From CAISIP01 sp038326025 (lineage in GTDB: Bacteria; Pseudomonadota; Gammaproteobacteria; Burkholderiales; Burkholderiaceae_C): DNA of 64,000 nucleotides. The notes below the pieces were generated by a model. That model was given only the letters and a program-made list of their open reading frames with translations, did not search any database and was not told the origin of the DNA. The stretch covers positions 1-64,000 of the forward strand of contig JBBQJP010000021.1 in NCBI GenBank assembly GCA_038326025.1, given 5' to 3'. Shown here one piece after another: positions 57,755-64,000 of the stretch. Positions within the stretch are counted from its first letter, which is position 1, and each line of letters begins with the position of its first letter. Position numbers and translations under genes: made by a program.

Positions 57755-59923
57755 TCATGGATGGTCGTAGCCCACGATGTCTTCGAGCGCCGGCAGGCGC
57801 GAGATCGCGTGTGCCGCCAGGCGCCCCGAGATCACTGCCGACTCGATGCAGCCGGTGTCCAGGCCGGTGGCGGTCCAGTCGCCGGCGATGGTCAGGTTGT
57901 CGAACGACATGTCCAGCGGTGACAGGCGGTAGGCCGGGCTGCCGGGAAGCGACAGCACATAGCGGTCGCTGGCATTGACATTGGCCGTCCAGTACTGGCT
58001 GTCGAAGGCGCGTTCGTCGGCCGCGGTGCGGCCGGCGTCGACGCTTGCGTCGGCCGCCACCAGCAGCTCCCACCGAAAACCGCCGTGCGCATGCCGGGCC
58101 TGGGGCCAGAGTGCGCTGACATCGCGGTCCAGAAAATGCACCGCATTGGCCCGCACCTGCTGGTGCTGCTGCTGGTGGAACTGGCGGCCATCGGTACCGG
58201 CCCGGTCCACATCCGGCAGGACACTGCAGAAATAGGCAATCGACTTCACCGGTTCGGCCAGGCATTCCTCGGGGATCAGGTGGCGCATGTCGGCCCAGGT
58301 GTCGAAGGGCTCGACGAAGCCCGACAGGTTGACCGCCGGATGCGGCCAGCCCAGCGTGACCATGTCCTCGCGCATCCATACCTGAAAGGCCTGGGTCGGC
58401 ACAGTCTTCACATAACTGACCATGTCGCGCCAGCGCGGCTCGCGCGCGATCAGTTCGCCGGCCACCTGCGGCAGTGCGCCGACGCTGACGCCCAGCACGA
58501 CCAGGTCGAAATCGCGCGCCACGTCCATGCGCACGCTGCGCACCCGGCGCAGGTCCCAGTCGGCCTCGAAGGCTCGGCCCTCGGCGCGCAGCGCGTCGCC
58601 GTCCTGCAGTTGCGCATAGTCGGGCTGCGACGGCCAGCATGACACGCCCTGCACATCGACCAGGGGCTGATAGGGCCGTCCGTCCAGCACCTCGGCCTGC
58701 AGGTCGAAATGCATGGACTGCACGTGCGGCACCACGCCCGCACGGGCGGGCGACACCGACAGGTCGCGCAGGCGATGGAAAAAGGAAAACTTGACGCCGC
58801 GCGCGCGCAGCACCTGGTACAGCGGCGCGAACACCACGTCGCCCATGCCCGCGCTCATGCTGTAGAACAGTGCGCCGCGGTAAGTGAAGAACATGCGCAT
58901 CGCGCCGCGCAGCGCCACGCCCGCAGCCAGCCGCGGGCGCTCGACGTCGCCATCCTCGAAGGCGAATGCCAGGTCGTAGATGCCGCGCATGAAGCCCGAC
59001 TGCAAGGAGGCCTCGGACGCGCCATTGGCGCGCAGCCAGTCGCGCCAGTCATGCGCGTTGATCGCGTCGAAGCCGCGCGGATCGAAGGCCAGCCCCTGCA
59101 ACGTGGCGCCGCGCAGGATGGCCAGGATCAGGTCGATCACCTGCCAAATGCGGCGCAGCTCCACATCCTCGGCAACCAGCATCTCGATGCGCTGGCGCGC
59201 AGCGCCTGCCAGCGACTCGATCACTTGCAACAGCGCCGCGCTGCCCTCACGCAGCATCTGCGGCACCCAGGCATCGACGGCCTGCAGCAGCATTTCACTG
59301 GCCTGGGCAATCGCGGCCGCGCCGGACAGGTGGCCATAACGCAGCACGGTCTCGACGGCCGCACCGGCCGCCTGCGGTCCGCTGCGCGTCCCCGTCCCGT
59401 CAGGTGGCGCAGGCGCGGGTTGCGGCCGCTCCCGTGCGCCGGCCGAACGCACCAATTCGGTCACCAGCAGCGCCGACTGCTTCAGATAGGCCACTACCGT
59501 GAACGGGCTGCCCTGGCTGGCGGGATCGCCCGGCTCGCCAGCTCCCGGTGGAAAATGCGCGCGCCAGAAGCTCCAGTCATCGCCCATGCGATCGGCCACC
59601 GCCACATCGGCCGCCGGCTTGAACGCGTCGCGCCAGTCCTGGAAGCGCTGCTCCGGGTGCAGCGCCTGCCGCTCGGCATAACAGGCGCGCATCAGCGCAA
59701 ATGCGTTCTCGTAGAAACCCATCCACAGGTGCAGGCCGTGTTCCTCGATGCGCTGCGATGCGCCCCGCCCCGAGGCGCCCTTGCCGCCGAGCCGCCAGCC
59801 CAGCTGGTAGACCGTGATGTCATAGCGCCCGCCGTGCTCGGGGCGGCTCAGTTCGAAGGCGGTGGTCAGGCTCGCGCATCCGCCACCGACCACCGCGACC
59901 CGAATCGGCTCGTCGCCGCTCAT
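57755..59923 (-). CDS. FAD-dependent oxidoreductase, carotenoid/squalene-desaturase-like
   Basis: A 722-residue flavoprotein. The N-terminal dinucleotide motif is VAVVGGGCASLTTAFELS, with GWRLGGKGASGRG behind it as in phytoene or squalene desaturases. The C-terminal FAD site is LTIAGDWTATGLDTGCIESA. A long insertion (~residues 125-260) is rich in Ala and lies outside the usual core. It overlaps ispH by 4 bp, so coupling is likely. It may desaturate or oxidise a prenyl chain; substrate not determined. Length exceeds typical members by over 200 residues. Confidence 0.82.
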   Translation of the reverse strand: MSGDEPIRVAVVGGGCASLTTAFELSRPEHGGRYDITVYQLGWRLGGKGASGRGASQRIEEHGLHLWMGFYENAFALMRACYAERQALHPEQRFQDWRDAFKPAADVAVADRMGDDWSFWRAHFPPGAGEPGDPASQGSPFTVVAYLKQSALLVTELVRSAGARERPQPAPAPPDGTGTRSGPQAAGAAVETVLRYGHLSGAAAIAQASEMLLQAVDAWVPQMLREGSAALLQVIESLAGAARQRIEMLVAEDVELRRIWQVIDLILAILRGATLQGLAFDPRGFDAINAHDWRDWLRANGASEASLQSGFMRGIYDLAFAFEDGDVERPRLAAGVALRGAMRMFFTYRGALFYSMSAGMGDVVFAPLYQVLRARGVKFSFFHRLRDLSVSPARAGVVPHVQSMHFDLQAEVLDGRPYQPLVDVQGVSCWPSQPDYAQLQDGDALRAEGRAFEADWDLRRVRSVRMDVARDFDLVVLGVSVGALPQVAGELIAREPRWRDMVSYVKTVPTQAFQVWMREDMVTLGWPHPAVNLSGFVEPFDTWADMRHLIPEECLAEPVKSIAYFCSVLPDVDRAGTDGRQFHQQQHQQVRANAVHFLDRDVSALWPQARHAHGGFRWELLVAADASVDAGRTAADERAFDSQYWTANVNASDRYVLSLPGSPAYRLSPLDMSFDNLTIAGDWTATGLDTGCIESAVISGRLAAHAISRLPALEDIVGYDHP

Positions 59924-60933
59924 CCACGCCCCCCGACCTGCCGGCCATCGTTGATGGCTGAGCCCGGGGTTGCCAGCGTGTCAGGGGCCGGCTGACCGTC
60001 TTGGCGAAGTGGGCGGGGCAGGTTGAACACGATTTGTTCGGCCTTGCCGAAATTCTCGACATCGCTGCCCGGCCACCAGTCGCACAACTGGTCGACGACT
60101 CCCTCGACCAGCGTCTCGGGCACCGATGCGCCCGATGTCAGGCCGACCACATCGCAGCCTTCGAGCCAGTCGCGCTGCAGGTCGGCGGCCGACGCGACCC
60201 GATGCGCCGGCCGCCCGCATTGTCCGACGAGTTCGAGCAGGCGCATGGTGTTGGAACTATGCGCCGCACCCACCACCAGCACCACCTGCGAACGCCCGGC
60301 CAGTTCGCGTGCGGCAATCTGGCGGTTTTGAGTGGCGTAACAGATGTCGTCCTGCCGGGGCCCCAGGATGGCCGGGAAGCGGCGCTGGAGCACGCTCAGG
60401 ATGCGCGCGGTGTCGTCCACCGACAAGGTGGTCTGCGTCGCATAGGCCAGCTTGTCGGGGTTGCGCACGGTCACAGTCAGCGCCTCCTGCTCGGTGGAGA
60501 TCAGGTGGATCTGCGCATCGCCCTGCCCCGTGAAATGGCCCAGCGTTCCGTCGATTTCGGCGTGGCCGGCGTGGCCGACCAGGATCACGCTGCGACCGGC
60601 CCGGCCATGGCGCGCGACTTCCTGGTGCACCTTGGTCACCAGCGGACAGGTGGCATCGATCGCGCGCAGCCCGAGCAAACGGGCCTGCTCCGTCACGTCG
60701 CGCGACACGCCGTGCGCGCTGAAGATGACCCGGGCGTTGGCGGGCACATCTGCCAGTTCCTCGACAAACCGCGCGCCGCGCGCGCGCAGCCGGTCGACGA
60801 CGTGGCGGTTGTGCACGATCTCGTGGCGCACGTAGACCGGCTGGCCAAACGCATCGAGGGCACGCTCGACAATCTGAACCGCGCGTTCGACGCCGGCGCA
60901 AAACCCGCGTGGATTGGCGATCACGATGTGCAT
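59920..60933 (-). CDS. ispH: 4-hydroxy-3-methylbut-2-enyl diphosphate reductase
   Basis: IspH makes IPP and DMAPP at the end of the MEP pathway using a 4Fe-4S cluster. All three cluster cysteines are present: GFCAGVERAV, DATCPLVTKVH and DDICYATQNRQ. The catalytic region SSNTMRLLELV and SGASVPETLV follows. 337 residues from ATG 60933, with GGAGGTGA ten bases upstream. It is the first gene of the isoprenoid operon. A second, housekeeping ispH elsewhere in the genome is likely but not visible here. Confidence 0.95.
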   Translation of the reverse strand: MHIVIANPRGFCAGVERAVQIVERALDAFGQPVYVRHEIVHNRHVVDRLRARGARFVEELADVPANARVIFSAHGVSRDVTEQARLLGLRAIDATCPLVTKVHQEVARHGRAGRSVILVGHAGHAEIDGTLGHFTGQGDAQIHLISTEQEALTVTVRNPDKLAYATQTTLSVDDTARILSVLQRRFPAILGPRQDDICYATQNRQIAARELAGRSQVVLVVGAAHSSNTMRLLELVGQCGRPAHRVASAADLQRDWLEGCDVVGLTSGASVPETLVEGVVDQLCDWWPGSDVENFGKAEQIVFNLPRPLRQDGQPAPDTLATPGSAINDGRQVGGRG

Positions 60934-61487
60934 GAAAGAATCACCTCCCGACTTCGCTGTCATCTGCATGCAAGCAGCGCAGGCCACCGGCATGACTGGC
61001 GCGGCAAGCGAACGCCGGCGCGACCGGATCCTACGATCAACTCTAACACGCGGTCAACGAATTCAGGGGGAGCAAAGCACCAACGCATGCGCCGCAAGAT
61101 CGCTGCATCGTCGGAATCGCCATCGCCATCGCCGTCGCTGGCCGTACGCAATGGATCGATCGGCCATCCGAACCAGGACTTGTCTGCATCGCCATCTGCA
61201 GCAACAGACAACCATGGCATCCGGATCAGGATGCCCGTTCGCGGGTTACCGCCAGGCACGGGCCGGCGCCACGGCCACCGCGATCTTGGGACCGGTGTCG
61301 CGCCACAACCGCCGCATCCCTGGCAGCCCGGAATGCTTCTTGTCAAAGGTCGCGAGCGGCCCAGGTCGAGAACGATAAGCTGTTGCCGCCCTATCCCACG
61401 GCATACCAGACGCTCTGGGCCTGGTCGGGAACTTGCGTGCGATGGCATCGGTGAGCAGCTTGAGGTGCACCGGGTCCTGCGCAGCAT
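60934..61487. other. Promoter region of the isoprenoid operon, right end of unit 3
   Basis: No gene was found in this 554-bp stretch. It must hold the promoter for the minus-strand operon beginning with ispH. An A/T-rich patch around 61030-61060 (ATCAACTCTAACACG) is the best place for it, but no clear -35/-10 pair was seen. The right part runs into xth repeat D. Confidence 0.45.
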
Positions 61488-61602
61488 CTACCACCTGGCG
61501 ACACCAGGGCTGGCGGCATTGGCCAAGCGGGCGTCGATCTACAAGGACGAGAAGTTCTCCGACCACGCGCCGCTGACGATCGCATATGACGTAAAGCTTT
61601 GA
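61488..61602 (+). repeat. xth 3'-end repeat, copy D
   Basis: This copy is 115 bp from CTACCACCTGG to TGA, encoding YHLATPGLAALAKRASIYKD through SDHAPLTIAYDVKL. The frame is intact. It is the outermost copy and, on the serial-insertion model, the original chromosomal end of xth before the islands arrived. Confidence 0.92.
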
Positions 61603-61722
61603 CGACAGGCCGGTTCGACCCATGTTCGGATACGACCTCTTCGCTCTGTCGTGGACCACCCGATGTCGGTGGAGCAATGGAGGGCGATCCGTACCGACCT
61701 GGCACGCACGATCCGCATGGAC

Positions 61723-62169
61723 CTACAGTGGCAGAGCGGCCGCGCCGGCCAGGCAACTGATGCTGGCCACCAGTGTTAGCCTGAGGCGCATCGGCAGCCA
61801 GCCGCGCAGCCGACAGCGCGGATACAGCACGCTATCCACTGCAAAACACGCCCATAACAACGCCGCCATCAACAACAACCCGGGCGCCTGACCCAGCAGC
61901 AGGGCCGCCCAGCCAAGCAGGCCGGGCACCACGCCCCAGAGCAGAGACGTCACGGGCGGGGAAGGCCACTCGCGCATCGCCAGGCCCCAGTGCAGGGCCC
62001 CCAAGAAGCTGACGATGCTCGTCCCCTAACCTAGCAAGGCCAGGCTGACCAACGGTGCGTCACCGGGCCTTGCCACCCAAAGCACGGCTGCCAGGCCCAC
62101 GCACGGAATCAATCCGCCGAAGCCCAGTCGGCTGGCCCAAGGCGACGGGCCAGTCCTGTCCGCTGTCAT
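61723..62169 (-). pseudogene. DUF3429 membrane protein with an in-frame amber codon
   Basis: The reading frame starts MTADRTGPSPWASRLGFGGL at ATG 62169 and continues with several membrane helices (CVGLAAVLWVAR; LLWGVVPGLLGWAALLLGQA; LTLVASISCLAGAAALPL). It ends at 61723. A TAG at 62026-62028 interrupts it where the family usually has Tyr (GYGTSIVSFLGALHWGLAM-like text surrounds it). No frameshift is needed: one base change (TAC to TAG) explains it. It may be a recent pseudogene, a sequencing error or a read-through site. Confidence 0.8.
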
Positions 62170-62345
62170 CGGTTTGCGTCCTCGTCCTCGGGTTCCGGCT
62201 CGGGCTCGAGTGCCTTCACTTCCGACGGGTTGCCCGCGGCGTGGAAACCCATGTCTTCGCCATTCCACTGCTGGCCACACCAGCAACGGCCGCCGGTGTC
62301 GATGATGCAGGTGCCGCTGCCGCAGCAGCGAGGGTCTTGGCTCAT
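62166..62345 (-). CDS. 59-residue Cys-rich protein
   Basis: A short frame from ATG 62345 reads MSQDPRCCGSGTCIIDTGGR and continues with CWCGQQWNGEDMGF. It ends in an acidic Glu/Pro tail, with the TGA overlapping the DUF3429 ATG by 4 bp. Five cysteines (CC, C, C-x-C) suggest a metal or redox site. GGAG lies seven to eight bases upstream. The tight coupling to DUF3429 suggests that it is real and works with that membrane protein. Function unknown. Confidence 0.7.
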   Translation of the reverse strand: MSQDPRCCGSGTCIIDTGGRCWCGQQWNGEDMGFHAAGNPSEVKALEPEPEPEDEDANR

Positions 62346-62448
62346 TCGTAACTCCTGGAGATCATTTCAAGCCGATTCACGAGTGGCCATGCAGTGGTGA
62401 AGCCGCCGTCCACTGCAATCGCCGGCTCCGTCGGCGAAGGGGTTGCGA

Positions 62449-62880
62449 TCAGCGGGGCGCGCCATTGCCGGGTTTCGGGCGGCAGGGGCCAGGCCGATCC
62501 TGGCGCAAGGCCCAACGCTGCAACGCCGGACGCCAGCGCAGGAAAAGGCGGTAGGTGCGCTCCATGGCCCAGGTCGCACCCGGCAGCCGCCCGGCCCAGG
62601 CCAGCCAGCGCCAGCCGGGCAGCGCGGCCCAAAGCGCCAGAAACGCCTGCGCGCCGCTGAGCAATTCACCTTCGCGACTTCGCACGTGGAATCGCGCCAG
62701 CAATTGCGCGCGTGTAGTGCCAGGTGGCAGCGGCAGTTCGGCGTCGTTGACGTCGGCATAACACACCGGCCTGTGCGGCTGCAAGCCGCGATAGACGCCA
62801 ATCTCACGCCGGCAAAGCGGGCACGCGCCGTCATACAGAACGGTCAGGGGCGGCACTTCGTCGACGGGTTCAGTCAACAT
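62449..62880 (-). CDS. DCC-family (DUF393) thiol-disulfide oxidoreductase-like protein
   Basis: A 143-residue protein of the DCC family. VLYDGACPLCRREIGVYRGL carries the DxxCxxC motif that names it, and FLALWAALPGWRWLAWAGRL is the usual second half. Members are often found beside photolyase and DUF2256 genes, as here beside DUF2256. The enzymatic role is unproven. Confidence 0.9.
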   Translation of the reverse strand: MLTEPVDEVPPLTVLYDGACPLCRREIGVYRGLQPHRPVCYADVNDAELPLPPGTTRAQLLARFHVRSREGELLSGAQAFLALWAALPGWRWLAWAGRLPGATWAMERTYRLFLRWRPALQRWALRQDRPGPCRPKPGNGAPR

Positions 62881-63077
62881 TGCGGCACCTCATTGACCGC
62901 CGGCAAGTCGCAGAGCGTGAGAGAACCGGGCTCGAAGGCCGCGCGCGTTGGCGCAGCGCCCAAACCAAGACCACCAAAGGCCCCGCGGTTATCAGCGTCG
63001 ACGAGCGCATCGAAAAAACCGAACGCCGCCGCATGAAGGTAAAGCTGGTCGACAGGCACGACGATCAATGAGCGCAC
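62874..63077 (-). CDS. Possible small protein between DUF2256 and DCC genes
   Basis: A frame of 67 residues from GTG 63077 (VRSLIVVPVDQLYLHAAAFG) ends by overlapping the DCC gene start. There is no known family and the opposite strand is also open over part of it. It might be the remnant of a larger gene, since photolyase-like genes often occupy this position. Treat it as doubtful. Confidence 0.25.
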   Translation of the reverse strand: MRSLIVVPVDQLYLHAAAFGFFDALVDADNRGAFGGLGLGAAPTRAAFEPGSLTLCDLPAVNEVPQC

Positions 63078-63078
63078 A

Positions 63079-63246
63079 TCAGCCGCCTGCAAGCTTGTGG
63101 CGTCGGCAGGCATCGGAGCAGTACTTCAGCTCGGCCCAGTTCTTCGCCCAGCGCCGACGCCAGCTCATCGCAAGGCCGCAGCCCACGCAGGGCTTGCTCG
63201 GCAATGCGGCCTTGTTGCCGCGGAAACTGGCGCCAGACAGCGTCAC
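63079..63246 (-). CDS. DUF2256 protein
   Basis: A 55-residue protein from GTG 63246. Its core KAALPSKPCVGCGLAMSWRR ... WAELKYCSDACRRHKLAGG is the DUF2256 zinc-finger-like motif (C-x2-C ... C-x3-C). These genes are often next to photolyase/cryptochrome genes. ATG is not available near the start and the GTG choice is by alignment from memory. Role unknown. Confidence 0.8.
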   Translation of the reverse strand: MTLSGASFRGNKAALPSKPCVGCGLAMSWRRRWAKNWAELKYCSDACRRHKLAGG

Positions 63247-63272
63247 AACGCAGCCTGGGCCCAGCCGCGTGT

Positions 63273-63581
63273 TCACGCCTTCTTGGCCCAGGCACTGCAC
63301 CAGCCCGCACCGGCCACCTGCTTGCCAGCGAACAGCGGACAGCCGCCCGCCTTGTCGGTGGTCTTTCCCTGATAGAGAGCGCAATTTGTGCAGTTCTGGG
63401 CAGCGGTGTGTTTCGGGTACTTCTTGGTGTCGGCACGTTTGGTATCGGCGACATAACCGAGGGCGGCGGCCTGCGCGTCGGTTTCGACGACTAGGGCCTG
63501 GGCCTGCGCGCCGGTGGCAAGCGCCGCGCCGGAGGCGGCCAATGTCATGAGAAACACGCGACGGGGTAGAGGTCGTTTCAT
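63273..63581 (-). CDS. High-potential iron-sulfur protein (HiPIP)
   Basis: A 102-residue exported 4Fe-4S electron carrier. The N-terminus MKRPLPRRVFLMTLAASGAA is a Tat-type signal with an RR pair. The mature part has four cluster cysteines in CTNCALYQG ... GGCPLFAGKQ ... GWCSAWAKKA, the HiPIP pattern. It is the first gene on its strand at this locus and diverges from the MerR-type gene. GGAGTTCCCC lies about 10 bases before the ATG. Confidence 0.93.
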   Translation of the reverse strand: MKRPLPRRVFLMTLAASGAALATGAQAQALVVETDAQAAALGYVADTKRADTKKYPKHTAAQNCTNCALYQGKTTDKAGGCPLFAGKQVAGAGWCSAWAKKA

Positions 63582-63881
63582 GGGGAACTCCTTGGATGGG
63601 TGATATGAAAGGGTGATGCGTGACGTGGAAAGAGGAGCCGAACAAGTGTCAAGAGCGGGTCACGCGACCAGGCGCCGGGTGGCGCGGCAGCAGCGGCGCA
63701 CGCGCATTTGCACCAACTGCAAAGCCGGCACGGCCCGCAAGATGATCGTCCGATTTCAGATTTTTGCTGGATGCCATGTGAAGGATGATACATTTTTTTG
63801 AGTCATCTTGAGTTCAATTGTATTATTTTTGCAGAGTAAGTTTTATAATACGCTTCAAATACTCTTCAAATCAGTGTCAAT
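63582..63881. promoter_or_regulatory. Divergent promoter region of HiPIP and MerR-type genes
   Basis: This 300-bp region has no gene. The right third (63775-63881) is markedly A/T-rich. It carries a perfect -10 box TATAAT (63844-63849) for the MerR-type gene, with only a weak -35 (TATTAT at 63821-63826, 17 bp away). On the minus strand TATCAT-like and TTGAAC elements could serve HiPIP. Immediately after the -10 are tandem 11-bp repeats. Confidence 0.6.
63850..63871 (+). repeat. Tandem 11-bp repeats, candidate operator
   Basis: ACGCTTCAAAT (63850-63860) and ACTCTTCAAAT (63861-63871) match at 10 of 11 positions. The flanking blocks 63839-63849 (AGTTTTATAAT) and 63872-63882 retain weaker similarity. 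The spacing equals one helical turn, as in operators of B12-dependent CarH-type MerR regulators. They lie between the -10 box and the ATG of the MerR-type gene, a place suited to repression. Confidence 0.6.
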
Positions 63882-64000
63882 ATGAAGAACAGCAAGCCAT
63901 CGCTGCCACCAACCCGACAACCGACGGAAGTGGAGAATCCATCGTTCCTGCGCAGCGGCGCTGTTGCGCGCATGCTGCGCATGCCAGTGGCGACGCTGCG
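63882..64000 (+). CDS. MerR-family regulator, N-terminal part only
   Basis: The frame starts at ATG 63882 and runs off the window after 39 codons. After a short tail (MKNSKPSLPPTRQPTEVENP) comes SFLRSGAVARMLRMPVATLR, the start of a MerR-type winged HTH of the LitR/CarH kind. The C-terminal sensor domain is not visible, so B12 or light sensing is inference from context (HiPIP, DCC, DUF2256 and DUF3429 neighbours). Confidence 0.75.
   Translation, partial: MKNSKPSLPPTRQPTEVENPSFLRSGAVARMLRMPVATL

Noticed and set aside
60001..61602. A 533-codon plus-strand frame ending in the xth repeat D
   Set aside because: Most of it is antisense to ispH. Only its last 38 codons have real similarity, and those belong to the detached xth end.
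35328..61602. An integron-like gene-cassette array
   Set aside because: The repeats encode a protein end in frame, units hold multi-gene operons on both strands, and no intI or attC folding was seen.

Overview
The window reads as chromosomal DNA of a high-GC betaproteobacterium of the order Burkholderiales, most likely Comamonadaceae-like. This rests on protein resemblance and gene order: tuf-fusA-rpsG-rpsL, mreB-mreC-mreD-mrdA next to gatC-gatA-gatB, hemB beside a HemJ-type membrane protein, and a selD fusion near pyrE and xth. No rRNA, tRNA or CRISPR array was found. No composition statistics or database searches could be run.

Layout. 1-4606: the str operon on the minus strand (tuf truncated by the window edge, fusA, rpsG, rpsL), with an unusual repeated leader upstream of rpsL. 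4607-9982: a minus-strand set of cell-envelope genes (cpdB, a D,D-carboxypeptidase, a 2Fe-2S ferredoxin, VanZ-like, HemJ-like). 9983-10303: a gap that appears to encode a small RNA on the minus strand, upstream of hemB. 10304-17770: hemB, a glycine-zipper envelope protein, a CorA-type transporter, and small metabolic genes (GST, amidohydrolase, dienelactone hydrolase, HCCA isomerase, SDR). 17777-22050: an Mla/MCE lipid-transport operon. 22366-27039: the rod-shape operon mreBCD-mrdA. 27238-30584: gatCAB. 30814-35327: a SelD fusion, a DUF4124 protein, pyrE and, divergently, xth.

35328-61602 is the accessory part and the main discovery. The last 115 bp of xth, from a fixed CTACCA point to the stop codon, occurs four times in the same orientation: at the end of the real gene (35213-35327) and again at 43117-43231, 46799-46913 and 61488-61602. 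All copies have the same length, keep the reading frame, and carry the catalytic SDHAP motif. They enclose three cargo units of about 7.8, 3.6 and 14.6 kb. I read this as serial site-specific insertion of islands into the 3' end of xth, each bringing its own replacement gene end. Unit 1 carries nhaR, a Ca2+/Na+ antiporter, CopD-like, DedA, SOUL haem-binding and fasciclin genes. Unit 2 carries an alpha/beta-hydrolase-LuxR regulator and an IS110-family element. Unit 3 carries a decayed GcvT-like gene, a large adenylyl cyclase-ATPase regulator, and a six-gene isoprenoid operon (IspH, FAD desaturase-like enzyme, unknown protein, polyprenyl synthase, two acetoacetate-decarboxylase-like proteins). 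No integrase gene was recognised.

61603-64000: a probable light or oxidative-stress locus. It holds a DUF3429 gene with an in-frame amber codon, a 59-residue Cys-rich protein, a DCC-family protein, a DUF2256 protein and a HiPIP, divergent from a MerR-type regulator that is cut by the window end. Tandem 11-bp repeats lie just downstream of that regulator's -10 box.
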